DNA of 50,591 bases. Origin: Xanthomonas arboricola pv. guizotiae. Its GTDB lineage: Bacteria > Pseudomonadota > Gammaproteobacteria > Xanthomonadales > Xanthomonadaceae. Below the pieces are notes generated by a model. The model had not been told where the DNA came from. It ran no database searches and saw only the letters and a list, made by a program, of their open reading frames with translations. How positions within the stretch are numbered: the first letter of the stretch is position 1; each line of letters starts with the position of its first letter. The translations under genes and the position numbers were made by a program. Below, one piece after another: positions 1 to 7,902 of the stretch. The stretch covers positions 1 to 50,591 of the forward strand of contig NZ_MDSK01000037.1 of the NCBI RefSeq assembly GCF_002940205.1, written 5' to 3'.

Positions 1-48
1 AGGTAAGCAATGTTCGATGAGGGCAAATTGTGCTGGCGTGATCTCCAT
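1..48 (-). CDS. IS5-family transposase, N-terminal fragment (cut by window edge)
   Basis: An ATG at 46-48 on the minus strand opens a frame reading MEITPAQFALIEHCLP, which matches the usual N-terminus of IS5-group transposases (a short helix before the first DNA-binding segment). A GGGGAGG ribosome-binding site lies about 14 bases upstream, between the start codon and the terminal repeat. Only 16 residues are visible. Whether the gene is intact cannot be judged here. The function (cut-and-paste or copy-paste movement of the element via a DDE nuclease) is family knowledge. Confidence 0.75.
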   Translation of the reverse strand, partial: MEITPAQFALIEHCLP

Positions 49-90
49 GTCCAATAGTTTAACCTCCCCAACCACTAGCGTTAACAGGCC
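1..90 (-). mobile_element. IS5-like insertion sequence, transposase-5' end (partial)
   Basis: The window opens inside an insertion sequence whose outer boundary lies at about position 90. The terminal inverted repeat reads GTTAACAGGCC (80-90) and is the reverse complement of GGCCTGTTAAC at 50503-50513 near the other window end. The element ends against CTAG, which fits the 4-bp YTAR targets of IS5-group elements. It carries the start of a minus-strand transposase, so the rest of the element lies to the left of the window. The exact IS name cannot be given from 90 bases. Confidence 0.85.
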
Positions 91-94
91 CTAG
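91..94. repeat. CTAG target site next to the left IS
   Basis: CTAG lies directly outside the terminal repeat of the left IS. The same tetramer lies directly outside the right IS at 50499-50502. This is the expected target duplication of IS5-type elements, but the partner copy on the far side of each element is outside the window. Confidence 0.6.
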
Positions 95-134
95 TGAAAC
101 GGCGCTGCAGCCAGCCGCACGCAGGCGGCTCGCC

Positions 135-167
135 GCAGTGCCCTGGCCATCGGGCACAGGGCACTGC
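135..167 (-). terminator. Hairpin downstream of yqeY, possible terminator
   Basis: GCAGTGCCCT (135-144) and AGGGCACTGC (158-167) form a perfect 10-bp stem with a 13-base loop, 13 bases past the yqeY stop codon. No U-tract follows on the minus strand, so intrinsic termination is uncertain; it could also protect the mRNA 3' end. Confidence 0.4.
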
Positions 168-179
168 GCGGGCGAAGAT

Positions 180-626
180 TCAGCCTGCCAGATGCTGCTT
201 GACCAGCGTCGAGACCAGGCCCATGTCGGCCTGACCGGCCAGCCTGGGCTTGAGTGCGCCCATCAGCTTGCCGATGTCGGCCGGGCTGCTGGCACCGGTC
301 TGCGCGATGGCTGCCTGGATGGCGGCGACGATCTCGGCCTCGCCCATCTTGGCCGGCAGGTAGCGCTCGATCACCACGATCTCCTCGCGCTCGATCTGCG
401 CCAGGTCGTCGCGTGCAGCGGCTTCGAACTGGGTGACCGAGTCCTTGCGCTGCTTGACCATCTTGTCGAGCACGGCGATCACGGCGGCATCGTCCATCTC
501 GACGCGTTCGTCCACTTCCTTCTGCTTGATCGCGGCATTGATCAGCCGGATCACGCCCAGGCTGTGCTTGTCGCCGGATTTCATGGCGGCTTTCATGTCA
601 TCGGTGAGCTGCTGCTTGAGGGGCAT
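180..626 (-). CDS. GatB/YqeY domain protein
   Basis: This 148-residue protein belongs to the YqeY family, a stand-alone version of the helical C-terminal domain found in the amidotransferase subunits GatB and GatE. In GatB that domain binds tRNA; the free-standing protein is presumed to act on tRNA or aminoacyl-tRNA, but its role is not settled. The sequence is almost wholly helical and shows the family pattern MKxGDKHSLGVIRLINAAIK near the N-terminus and a GKLMGALKP stretch near the C-terminus. The start at 626 has AGGAG at suitable spacing (CCAGGAGTTACCCC before ATG) and gives the normal family length; upstream in-frame extension is not supported. It lies 245 bases downstream of rpsU on the same strand, the usual Xanthomonas neighbour. 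Downstream an IS now occupies the place where dnaG is often found. Confidence 0.9.
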   Translation of the reverse strand: MPLKQQLTDDMKAAMKSGDKHSLGVIRLINAAIKQKEVDERVEMDDAAVIAVLDKMVKQRKDSVTQFEAAARDDLAQIEREEIVVIERYLPAKMGEAEIVAAIQAAIAQTGASSPADIGKLMGALKPRLAGQADMGLVSTLVKQHLAG

Positions 627-776
627 GGGGTAACTCCTGGAGTGCGTGTTGCTGGTGTGCCGATGCGCCATGACGGGCGCGGTGCATCGGCAGGACGTCG
701 GGCGGGTGATGGCAGCGATGCCGGTCGGCTCTGCAGCTGCGAAGAACGCAGCGGTCGCCCGGCAACGGACCAATAC

Positions 777-807
777 AAAAAGCCGGCGACGCTTGCGCGT
801 GCCGGCT
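777..807 (-). terminator. Rho-independent terminator of rpsU
   Basis: On the minus strand AGCCGGC pairs with GCCGGCT (arms 801-807 and 781-787), extended inside by ACGC/GCGT, and the stem is followed by TTTTT (777-781). It lies about 65 bases past the rpsU stop codon, so most rpsU transcripts probably end before yqeY, with yqeY made by read-through or its own promoter. Confidence 0.8.
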
Positions 808-871
808 CTTGGGTTCGATCCCGACAGGTCGCGCCTTCAGCGCACACCCATCGGCAAGGAACCGCGTTCGA

Positions 872-1087
872 TCAGTACAAGCGCTGGCGCTTGGTGACGT
901 CGCGCGAAGAACGACGCAACTGACGCTTCACAGCAGCGGCAGCCTTACGCTTGCGCTCCTGGGTCGGCTTTTCATAGAACTCGCGCTTGCGGGTTTCGGC
1001 CAGCACGCCGGCCTTTTCGCAGGTGCGCTTGAAACGACGGAGCGCAAATTCGAAGGGCTCGTTCTCGCGGACTTTAACGCTGGGCAT
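872..1087 (-). CDS. rpsU: 30S ribosomal protein S21
   Basis: This 71-residue, strongly basic protein is ribosomal protein S21, a late-assembling 30S subunit protein near the anti-Shine-Dalgarno region of 16S rRNA that helps initiation. The sequence shows the typical start [13 protein letters not shown], the [11 protein letters not shown] segment and the Arg/Lys-rich C-terminus ending KRQRLY. Length is exactly that of gammaproteobacterial S21. The ATG at 1087 has GGAGA a few bases upstream. A sigma70-type promoter lies about 100 bases upstream and a strong terminator follows. In many proteobacteria rpsU heads the macromolecular synthesis operon (rpsU-dnaG-rpoD); here yqeY follows. Confidence 0.97.
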
Positions 1088-1183
1088 GTGTTCTCCAGAA
1101 AATGGGATTTCCGTCCGGGAGCCCCGGGCGGGTGCGAGCGGACTCGCGTGACGGAATTTCCGGGTTGCCCCGGCGAGCCGCGC

Positions 1184-1211
1184 ATTATAACGACTTGCCA
1201 ACGACCTGCAA
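1184..1211 (-). promoter_or_regulatory. Predicted sigma70 promoter of rpsU
   Basis: Read on the minus strand, TTGCAG (1206-1211) and a perfect TATAAT (1184-1189) are separated by 16 bases, pointing at rpsU whose start codon is about 95 bases downstream. No competing rpsU promoter of similar quality was seen in the 279-base gap shared with tsaD. Confidence 0.65.
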
Positions 1212-1366
1212 GTCCCCGGCAGGATTTCCTGGCACGACGCTGATAAAGCGTGCGCCCGGGCCGGCTACGGCAGCGATCACGGGGCGGCGCAGCATATCGC
1301 CATTGGCCAATCTGCGCAGCCCAAAAGCTGCGAAAATACGCGTCTGTCTGTCTCTGCCGAGCTGCC

Positions 1367-2428
1367 GTGAAAGTCCTTGGGATCGAATCATCGTGCGATG
1401 AGACCGGCGTGGCGGTCTACGACACTGCGTTGTCCGGGGTGGCGGCGCTGCGCGCCCACGCGGTCTACAGCCAGATCGCGCTGCACGCCGAATATGGCGG
1501 GGTGGTGCCGGAGCTGGCCAGCCGCGACCACGTGCGCAAGCTGCTGCCGCTGATCCGCCAGACCCTGGGCGAGGCCGGATCGCGCATCGACGAACTCGAC
1601 GGCGTGGCCTACACCGCCGGGCCTGGGCTGGTCGGTGCACTGCTGGTCGGTGCCGGCGTGGCGCGCTCGCTGGCCTGGGCGCTGGACGTGCCGGCGATCG
1701 GGGTGCATCACATGGAAGGCCATCTGCTGGCACCGCTGATGGAAGACGACCCGCCGCAGCCGCCGTTCGTGGCGCTGCTGGTCTCGGGCGGCCACACGCA
1801 GTTGGTGTCGGTGAAGGCGCTGGGCAGCTATGAAGTGCTGGGCGAGACCCTGGACGATGCCGCCGGCGAGGCCTTCGACAAGACCGCCAAGATGATGGGC
1901 CTGCCGTATCCGGGCGGGCCGCAGCTGGCGGCGCTGGCCGAAACCGGCACCCCGGGGCGCTACACGTTCGCGCGGCCGATGACCGACCGCCCCGGGCTGG
2001 ATTTCAGTTTCAGCGGGCTCAAGACCCAGGTGCTGCTGGCCTGGCGCGGCAGCGACCAGTCCGATACCACGCGGGCGGACATCGCGCGCGGGTTCGAGGA
2101 TGCGGTGGTGGAGACGCTGGCGATCAAATGCCTGCGCGCGCTGGATGCGGCCGACTGCAACACCCTGGTGGTGGCCGGCGGGGTGGGCGCCAACAAGCGC
2201 CTGCGCGCACGCCTGCAGGACGCGGCGCAGCGGCGCGGCGGCCGGGTCTGCTTCCCGCGGCCGGCTCTGTGCACCGACAACGGCGCGATGATCGCCTTCG
2301 CCGGCGCGCTGCGGCTGGAGGCCGGCGAGCGCGCCGGCGCGGCAGTGCATGTGACGCCGCGTTGGGATATGGCTGCGCTGCCGCCGCTGGCGGCTGGGGA
2401 ATCGGGAGTCGGGAATCGGGAATCGTAA
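1367..2428 (+). CDS. tsaD: tRNA N6-threonylcarbamoyladenosine synthase subunit TsaD
   Basis: TsaD (formerly Gcp/YgjD) transfers the threonylcarbamoyl group from TC-AMP to A37 of ANN-decoding tRNAs, working in the cytoplasm with TsaB and TsaE. The ASKHA-fold signatures are present: [10 protein letters not shown] at residues 5-14, the metal-binding HxxxH (H115, H119 in HHMEGH), SGGHTQL, and CTDNGAMIA near the end, which carries the metal-ligand Asp. The start is a GTG at 1367, giving 353 residues; earlier in-frame starts would add a poor, non-conserved tail. The last dozen residues (ESGVGNRES) come from an intergenic GGGAATCGG repeat that has run into the gene, making the C-terminus slightly longer than usual. 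tsaD is essential in most bacteria. It faces rpsU divergently and precedes folB. Confidence 0.95.
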   Translation: MKVLGIESSCDETGVAVYDTALSGVAALRAHAVYSQIALHAEYGGVVPELASRDHVRKLLPLIRQTLGEAGSRIDELDGVAYTAGPGLVGALLVGAGVARSLAWALDVPAIGVHHMEGHLLAPLMEDDPPQPPFVALLVSGGHTQLVSVKALGSYEVLGETLDDAAGEAFDKTAKMMGLPYPGGPQLAALAETGTPGRYTFARPMTDRPGLDFSFSGLKTQVLLAWRGSDQSDTTRADIARGFEDAVVETLAIKCLRALDAADCNTLVVAGGVGANKRLRARLQDAAQRRGGRVCFPRPALCTDNGAMIAFAGALRLEAGERAGAAVHVTPRWDMAALPPLAAGESGVGNRES

Positions 2429-2510
2429 AAGCGCTACTTCGATTCCGTTCGCGCTGCCCTGTCGTTACTTGTGCTTCTCACCATTCCCTATTCCCTATTC
2501 CCTATTCCCC
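2396..2510. repeat. Paired GGGAATCGG / ATTCCCT repeats between tsaD and folB
   Basis: Four units of the GGGAATCGG type run from 2396 to 2425 and overlap the 3' end of tsaD. An inverted counterpart made of ATTCCCT units lies at 2483-2510 just before folB. The two blocks could pair imperfectly into a long hairpin across the gap. The same short repeat recurs at about 3002, 24598 and 30867, always at gene edges. Confidence 0.75.
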
Positions 2511-2514
2511 ACCT

Positions 2515-2871
2515 ATGGACAAAGTTTTTATCGAAGGCCTGGAAATCGATGCACTGATCGGCATCTACGACTGGGAGCGGCGCATCCGCCAGACGCTGCG
2601 GTTCGATCTGGAGATGGGTTTCGACAACCGCATTCCGGCCGCCAGTGACGACATCGCCGATACCCTCAACTACAAGGCGGTGAGCAAGCGGCTGATCGAA
2701 TTCGTGCAGGCCTCGGACTTCGGGCTGGTGGAGACCCTGGCCGAGCGCTGCGCGGCGATCGTGCTGGACGAGTTCGGCGTGCATTGGCTGCGGTTGAAGC
2801 TGAGCAAGCCCGGTGCAGTGCGCGGGGCGCAGGCGGTGGGGGTGATCATCGAGCGCGAGCGGGCGGCCTGA
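2515..2871 (+). CDS. folB: Dihydroneopterin aldolase
   Basis: FolB converts 7,8-dihydroneopterin to 6-hydroxymethyl-7,8-dihydropterin and glycolaldehyde in folate synthesis. The 118-residue length and the T-fold pattern are typical: DKVFIEGLEIDALIGIYDWER at the start, containing the conserved IGIYxWE, then LNYKAVSKRL, VETLAERCA with the active-site Glu, and a C-terminal KLSKPGAVRGAQAVGV. The ATG at 2515 is the only start compatible with the family N-terminus. No good Shine-Dalgarno is visible because the ATTCCCT repeat abuts the start codon; translation may depend on read-through from tsaD mRNA. No other folate genes are adjacent. Confidence 0.93.
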   Translation: MDKVFIEGLEIDALIGIYDWERRIRQTLRFDLEMGFDNRIPAASDDIADTLNYKAVSKRLIEFVQASDFGLVETLAERCAAIVLDEFGVHWLRLKLSKPGAVRGAQAVGVIIERERAA

Positions 2872-3001
2872 TTGCCGCGCACCGCCCGCCTGGCTGGCTT
2901 GTCGCTGCATGCCTGGATCCCGGAGTATCGAAGGTTGCGGTGGGCCAGGCGCTGCGCCGCTGCCGCTCCGGCGGGCAACATGCCGTGCAACCGGCCTCTA
3001 C

Positions 3002-3024
3002 AAATCCCGAATCTCGAATCCCGG
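3002..3024. repeat. Short AATCCCGAATC-type intergenic repeat
   Basis: About two and a half units of the AATCCCGAATC motif, the inverted form of the GGGAATCGG repeat, lie in the gap between folB and the beta-glucosidase gene. Confidence 0.55.
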
Positions 3025-3034
3025 CCTTCAGAAC

Positions 3035-3088
3035 TTGCACCGTCGCGGTCGCGTCAGGCTAGAATTGACGGCCATGTAAACGTTTTCT
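3035..3088 (+). promoter_or_regulatory. Possible promoter and LacI-type operator before bglX-like gene
   Basis: GTAAACGTTTTC (3076-3087) is a near-perfect palindrome around AAACGTTT with a central CG, the architecture of LacI/GalR-family operators. It lies 11 bases before the ATG at 3099, where bound repressor would block transcription or early elongation. A weak promoter pair TTGCAC (3035-3040) and TAGAAT (3060-3065) lies upstream but its 19-base spacer is longer than ideal. The regulator is not in the window. Confidence 0.4.
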
Positions 3089-3098
3089 CAAGGATCTC

Positions 3099-5270
3099 AT
3101 GGCTGCTGATCGTATCGAAACCCTGATTGCCCGGATGACCGTCGAAGAGAAGGTCGGACAGTTGGGTGTGTTCGCCGACATGGTGCGGCCGTTCGCGCCG
3201 GACGTGAATCCCGAGGCCAATGTGCTCAACGCCGACGAGGTGCTGCAGCAGGTGCGCGCGGGCCGGGTCGGCTCGTTGTTCAATGGCGTCGGTGCTGCGC
3301 TCGGCGTGCAGATCCAGAAGGTGGCGGTGGAAGAAAGCCGCCTGGGCATCCCGGTGATCCTGGCGGCGGACGTGATCCACGGCATGCGCACGGTGTTCCC
3401 GATCCCGCTGGGCGAGGCGGCCAGTTTCGAGCCCGAGCTGGCCGAGCGCACCGCGCGTGCCACCGCGATCGAGGCGACCGCCGCCGGCCTGCACTGGACC
3501 TACGCACCGGCCGTGGACATCGCGCGCGACCAGCGCTGGGGCCGTGGCGCGGAAGGCGCCGGCGAAGACGTGGTGCTGGGCGCGGCGTTTGCCGCCGCCC
3601 GCGTGCGCGGCTTCCAGGGCAGCGATCTGACCGCCGACGATTGCCTGCTGGCCACGCCCAAGCACTTCGCCGCCTACGGCGCCGTGGCTGCGGGCATGGA
3701 ATACAACACCGTGGACATCGCGCCGCAGACGCTGCGCGATGTGCACCTGCCGCCGTTCAAGGCCGCCTTCGATGCCGGCGCACTGACCGTGATGTCCTCG
3801 TTCAACGACATCAACGGCGTGCCGGCCAGCGCCAACCATGAGTTGCTGACCGAGATCCTGCGCGGTGACTGGCAGTTCCCCGGCGTGGTGATTTCCGACT
3901 ACACCGCCGACATGGAACTGATTGCGCACGGCTATGCCGCCGATGAGCGCGATGCGACCAAGAAGGCGTTCCTGGCCGGCCTGGATCTGAGCATGCAGAG
4001 CGGCTTCTATGCCGCGCATCTGCCGTCGCTGGTGGATAGCGGCGAGGTGCCGATGGCCACGCTGGATGCCAGCGTGCGCCGCATGCTGCAGCTGAAGGAT
4101 GCGATCGGGTTGTTCGACAACCCGTACCGTTCGCTGGATCCGGCACGCGAAGCCGACACCGCGCATCTGCCCGCGCACGATGCGTTGTCGCGCGATGCGG
4201 CGCGGCGTTCGATCGTGTTGCTGAAAAACCAGGGCGAGGTGTTGCCGCTGAAGAAAAGCGGGCAGCGCATCGCGTTGATCGGGCCGTTCGTGCAGGACCG
4301 CGACAACATCGAGGGGTGCTGGACACTGTTCGGCGACAAGCAGCGCTACGTGACCCTGGAGCAGGGTGTGCGTGCGGTGGTCGGCAGCGAGCATCTGACG
4401 GTGGTGCCGGGCTGTGGCCTGGAAGAGGCGCTGCCGGGCGGTATTTCCGCCGCGATCGACGCCGCGCAGGCGGCCGATGTGGTGGTGCTGGCGCTGGGCG
4501 AGCCGCAGCGCTTCAGTGGCGAGGCGCAGTCGCGCACCGAGATCGTGTTGCCGCCGGCGCAGCAGGCATTGGCCGAAGCCATCGCCGCCACCGGCACGCC
4601 GATGGTGGTGCTGCTGCGCAATGGCCGCGCGCTGGCCCTGAGCGGTGCGGTGCGCGATGCCGACGCGATTGCGGTGACCTGGTACCTGGGCACGCAGACC
4701 GGCACCGGCGTGGCCGATGTGCTGTTCGGCGACTACAACCCGTCCGCGCGCCTGCCGATCAGCTTTCCGCAGGTGACCGGGCAACAACCGTATTTCTACA
4801 ACCATCTGCGCACCGGCCGCCCGGAACTGCCGACGCTGTCCGAGTACAAGGCACGCTGGCGCGAGATGCCCAACGAGCCGTTGTATCCGTTCGGCCACGG
4901 CTTGAGCTACACCACCTTTGCGTATGCGCAGCCGCAGCTGAGCAGTGCGCAGCTCGGCTGGGACCAGACGCTGACCATCACCACGCGCGTCACCAATACC
5001 GGCCGCGTGGCCGGCGAAGAAGTGGTGCAGCTGTATGTGCACGATCGCGTGGCCAGCCGGGTGCGCCCGGTGCGCGAACTCAAGGGTTTCCGCAAGGTGT
5101 CGTTGCAGCCTGGCGAAAGCGCGGACGTGGTGTTCACCCTGACGCGTGACGCACTGGCCTTTACCAACCACAAGAACGTGTTTGGCGCCGAGCCGGGCCT
5201 GTTCGATGTGTGGGTGTGCGCCTCGGCCAAGAGTGGCGAGGCGGTGACGTTCGAGTTGCTGGAGGCCTGA
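3099..5270 (+). CDS. bglX: Family 3 glycoside hydrolase, BglX-like beta-glucosidase
   Basis: This 723-residue protein is a GH3 retaining beta-glycosidase that removes terminal beta-glucosyl (possibly other beta-glycosyl) units from oligosaccharides. Domain order is the usual (alpha/beta)8 barrel (about 1-320), an alpha/beta sandwich (about 360-560) and a C-terminal fibronectin-III-like domain (about 630-720). The catalytic nucleophile is Asp267 in VVISDYTAD, and KHFAAYG and GEDVVLG are conserved GH3 barrel motifs. E. coli BglX is periplasmic with a signal peptide; here the ATG at 3099 (AAGGA upstream) leads straight into the catalytic domain with no signal peptide, so a cytoplasmic enzyme acting on imported oligosaccharides is inferred. 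A LacI-type operator overlaps the leader. Substrate preference cannot be read from sequence. Confidence 0.88.
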   Translation: MAADRIETLIARMTVEEKVGQLGVFADMVRPFAPDVNPEANVLNADEVLQQVRAGRVGSLFNGVGAALGVQIQKVAVEESRLGIPVILAADVIHGMRTVFPIPLGEAASFEPELAERTARATAIEATAAGLHWTYAPAVDIARDQRWGRGAEGAGEDVVLGAAFAAARVRGFQGSDLTADDCLLATPKHFAAYGAVAAGMEYNTVDIAPQTLRDVHLPPFKAAFDAGALTVMSSFNDINGVPASANHELLTEILRGDWQFPGVVISDYTADMELIAHGYAADERDATKKAFLAGLDLSMQSGFYAAHLPSLVDSGEVPMATLDASVRRMLQLKDAIGLFDNPYRSLDPAREADTAHLPAHDALSRDAARRSIVLLKNQGEVLPLKKSGQRIALIGPFVQDRDNIEGCWTLFGDKQRYVTLEQGVRAVVGSEHLTVVPGCGLEEALPGGISAAIDAAQAADVVVLALGEPQRFSGEAQSRTEIVLPPAQQALAEAIAATGTPMVVLLRNGRALALSGAVRDADAIAVTWYLGTQTGTGVADVLFGDYNPSARLPISFPQVTGQQPYFYNHLRTGRPELPTLSEYKARWREMPNEPLYPFGHGLSYTTFAYAQPQLSSAQLGWDQTLTITTRVTNTGRVAGEEVVQLYVHDRVASRVRPVRELKGFRKVSLQPGESADVVFTLTRDALAFTNHKNVFGAEPGLFDVWVCASAKSGEAVTFELLEA

Positions 5271-5556
5271 GCATCCGCGGGCGTGGTATGGCGCACTCGT
5301 GCGACGAGCAGCGGAGTGCGATTACTGCGCCGGGTTTGACGGTGACGGATGTGGCCCAAGGGCGCGTCGTCATCGGGTCGGAGAGAATGTGGCGCGTGCC
5401 TGCTCGATGTGAACCACGGGCCCTTTGACATCCGCATCTGTCGCGACAGGCATCACGCCGGATCGAACCCGGCTCCGCAGCGAAAATCGTGGCCACCGCC
5501 AGCACGCAGATGACATGTGGCGGTGGCACGACTCCCCTGGAAACGGTCTTGCAGAA

Positions 5557-6735
5557 TTACGCGTCGTTCTCGACTGCCGCCTTGCTCTTGTGCGTCAACT
5601 TGAGCAGGCGCCCGGTGCTGCCGCTGGCTTCGTCCTCCAGCAACCACAGCGCGCCGTCCGGACCCTGTTCCACTTCGCGAATGCGCGCGCCCATGTCGTA
5701 GCGGGCCACCTCGCGTGGCTGATCGCCGAGCGACACCTGCACCAGCGCCATCGACGACAAGCCGCCGATAAAGCCGTTGCCGCGCCATGTCGGGAACTGC
5801 TTGCCGCGGTAGATCACAAAGCCGGCTGGCGAGATCACCGGGGTCCAGCTGATCTTGGGCGCGGCGAATTCCGGGCGCGTGTTGTGATCCGGGATCGGCG
5901 TGCCGTCGTAGTTGTCGCCGTTGGAGACGATCGGGTAACCGTAGTTGGCGCCGCGCTGGATCAGGTTCAACTCATCGCCGCCGAGCGGGCCCATTTCGTG
6001 TTCCCACAGGCGCCCCTTGCCGTCGAAGGCCAGGCCGAGAATATTGCGGTGACCCAGCGACCACACCTGCGCGGCAACGCCGCCCTGCGCAGCGAACGGG
6101 TTGTCGGCCGGCACGCTGCCGTCATCGTTGAGCCGGATCAACTTGCCGAGGTTGGCTTGCATGTCCTGGGCGGGCGTGAATTTCTGCCGTTCGCTGGAGC
6201 TGATCCACAGCTTGCCATCCGGGCCGAACGCGAGCCGGTGCCCGAAGTGACCGTTGCCGGTAACCTTGGGATCCTGGCGCCAGATCACCTTCAGCTCCGA
6301 CAGCGTGCCGCCGCCGCTGGCATCCAGCGTGAGCTTGGCGCGTGCCACCGCTGCGCCGCGGGTATCGCCCTGTCCCGGTTCGGCGTAGCTGACATAGACC
6401 AGGCCATTCCTGGCAAAGCGCGGATGCGCCAGGACATCGCCAAAACCGCCCTGGCCGCCATACGCCACTGCCGGAATGCCGGTGATGGCGCTCTTGCGGT
6501 TGGTCTTGAGATCCAGCCGCACCAATGCACCGCGTTTTTCACTGACCAACAAACTGCCGTCGGGCAGGAAGGTCATCGCCCAGGGTTCGTCGAAATCGGC
6601 GACCGTGGCGGCCTGGAATGGCCATTGCGCCTTGGGAATGGCGGCCGCGGGGGCGGCTGCGGGTGCGGCGAGTGCAGCGCTGGCAGTGAACAGGGTGGCC
6701 GAGCAGGCCAGGGCCAGCAGACGTCGGACAGACAT
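5557..6735 (-). CDS. PQQ-dependent soluble aldose dehydrogenase (YliI/Asd-like)
   Basis: This 392-residue protein has a clear signal peptide ([12 protein letters not shown] through ALAAP, about 24 residues) and belongs to the soluble glucose/aldose dehydrogenase beta-propeller family that oxidises aldose sugars with PQQ in the periplasm. Family landmarks include [60 protein letters not shown] and the C-terminal [11 protein letters not shown]. Length fits E. coli YliI (371) plus an Ala/Pro linker. It is convergent with the GH3 gene, with no close operon partner, and diverges from the YiaA-like gene. The electron acceptor and sugar specificity are unknown; PQQ synthesis genes are not in the window. 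Confidence 0.88.
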   Translation of the reverse strand: MSVRRLLALACSATLFTASAALAAPAAAPAAAIPKAQWPFQAATVADFDEPWAMTFLPDGSLLVSEKRGALVRLDLKTNRKSAITGIPAVAYGGQGGFGDVLAHPRFARNGLVYVSYAEPGQGDTRGAAVARAKLTLDASGGGTLSELKVIWRQDPKVTGNGHFGHRLAFGPDGKLWISSSERQKFTPAQDMQANLGKLIRLNDDGSVPADNPFAAQGGVAAQVWSLGHRNILGLAFDGKGRLWEHEMGPLGGDELNLIQRGANYGYPIVSNGDNYDGTPIPDHNTRPEFAAPKISWTPVISPAGFVIYRGKQFPTWRGNGFIGGLSSMALVQVSLGDQPREVARYDMGARIREVEQGPDGALWLLEDEASGSTGRLLKLTHKSKAAVENDA

Positions 6736-6906
6736 GAGGTCTTCCAGGGAATGGGCGCAGTGACGTTGCAGCCCTCCCGCAACGTGTCCTGCGTCGGGTT
6801 TTAAAGTACCTTACACGACGCCTTCAAGGCCGCCTTGTCGTAGATCACTTTACTTTGTGAGACGTGTGCGTCCCACACCACTGCTTCACCATGAAAAGGA
6901 GTTTCG

Positions 6907-7344
6907 ATGGCTGCCACGCAAAAAACGTCACCTGCTTTTATCGCCGCATCCTCGGCTGCATTGCAGCTGGGCGGCATTGCCTACCTGGTCGGGCTATGGA
7001 ATGCGCAGATGATGCTCAACGAAAAAGGCTATTACTTCACTCTGCTGTTGTTTGGCCTGTTCGCATCGGTGTCGTTGCAGAAGGGTGTGCGTGACCGCGC
7101 AGATGGAATTCCGGTGACGGGACTGTACTACGCGATCTGTTGGTTTTCGCTGGTCATCGCGCTGCTGCTCCTGGCAATCGGCTTGATCAACGCGACCTTG
7201 TTGCTGAGCGAGAAAGGGTTCTACGCGATGGCCTACGCATTAAGCCTGTTTGGCGCAGCTGCGGTACAGAAGAACACCCGCGATGCGATGGATGTCGACA
7301 ACGCATCGCATTATTCGCGCGCTGTACCGCCGCCACTGGACTGA
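6907..7344 (+). CDS. YiaA/YiaB-family inner membrane protein
   Basis: The 145-residue protein contains two copies of a two-helix YiaAB unit. Four hydrophobic segments are visible at about 10-30, 41-58, 75-97 and 107-125, with the internal echo [27 protein letters not shown] versus [27 protein letters not shown] showing the duplication. E. coli YiaA and YiaB have the same fold; their function is unknown. AAGGAG sits 7 bases before the ATG at 6907. The gene is followed by an exceptionally long perfect hairpin that ends the transcript. Nothing in the neighbourhood suggests a pathway. Confidence 0.85.
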   Translation: MAATQKTSPAFIAASSAALQLGGIAYLVGLWNAQMMLNEKGYYFTLLLFGLFASVSLQKGVRDRADGIPVTGLYYAICWFSLVIALLLLAIGLINATLLLSEKGFYAMAYALSLFGAAAVQKNTRDAMDVDNASHYSRAVPPPLD

Positions 7345-7362
7345 CGCGGCACCGACACACTG

Positions 7363-7399
7363 AGACAACAACGCCACCTCGACGGTGGCGTTGTTGTCT
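7363..7399. terminator. Bidirectional hairpin terminator
   Basis: AGACAACAACGCCACC (7363-7378) and its exact reverse complement (7384-7399) form a perfect 16-bp stem with a 5-base loop. It sits between the convergent genes ending at 7344 (plus) and 7400 (minus), directly after the minus-strand stop codon. The distal stem arms are T-rich in both directions, but no long external U-tract follows. Confidence 0.75.
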
Positions 7400-7732
7400 T
7401 CAGGGCTTGGACTTGTTGTCGCCAGTGACGAGGTCGGTCGCATTTTCCCAGGCACGCTTGACGGCGTGACGGGCCTTGCTCCAGCTCAATCCATCGGTGC
7501 CGCGATTGGCTTCCCATTCGCGGTGCAGTTCTGCTTCCACCTGATCGTAGGCGCGTGCGTTCTCGCGGATACGCGCCTGGTGTCCTGCCAGATAGGCGCC
7601 TTCGTAATCTTCGTAGCGGTCACCTTCGGTGTAATACGATTCTTCGGTGAAGCGCTCGCGCCAATAATTGGATACGTTCTGGCTGCGGTCCTCGTCCGGT
7701 GCGCGGCCCGCAATCTGATACGGCACGTTCAT
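7400..7732 (-). CDS. Uncharacterised soluble protein, 110 residues
   Basis: No family is recognised with confidence. The protein is hydrophilic and rich in Glu, Asp, Arg and Tyr, has no signal peptide or membrane segment, and the middle (about 30-75) is predicted as long helix (YEDYEGAYLAGHQARIRENARAYD-like pattern). The C-terminus has WSKARHAVKRAWENATD, resembling helices in small stress-induced proteins, but that is only a resemblance. The ATG at 7732 has GGAGA at good spacing. Its stop codon abuts the strong bidirectional hairpin. The next minus-strand gene upstream is another uncharacterised protein, 170 bases away. Confidence 0.75.
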   Translation of the reverse strand: MNVPYQIAGRAPDEDRSQNVSNYWRERFTEESYYTEGDRYEDYEGAYLAGHQARIRENARAYDQVEAELHREWEANRGTDGLSWSKARHAVKRAWENATDLVTGDNKSKP

Positions 7733-7902
7733 GCTCGTCTCCGTGTTGACTGTGCGCCCTAACCTAGGCGGGCAGGTGTTAAATCCGTTGCCAGGGCAAG
7801 TGAGGAGGGGATCAAGGCATGCTGCCCTTGGTAACGCTCGCTGGTGCGCCCCTACGCGATACGGTGCGCTGCGCCCAACAATTCAGCCGGTGTCGGCGCG
7901 CA

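Noticed and set aside
808..826. GGTTCGATCCC sequence resembling a tRNA T-arm
   Set aside because: No acceptor stem, anticodon arm or D-arm fits around it; it lies beside the rpsU terminator.
3054..5171. 705-residue open frame on the minus strand opposite the GH3 gene
   Set aside because: It mirrors the GH3 codons (third-position GC makes the antisense frame stop-poor), is His/Arg-rich with no motif, and the plus-strand gene is unmistakable.
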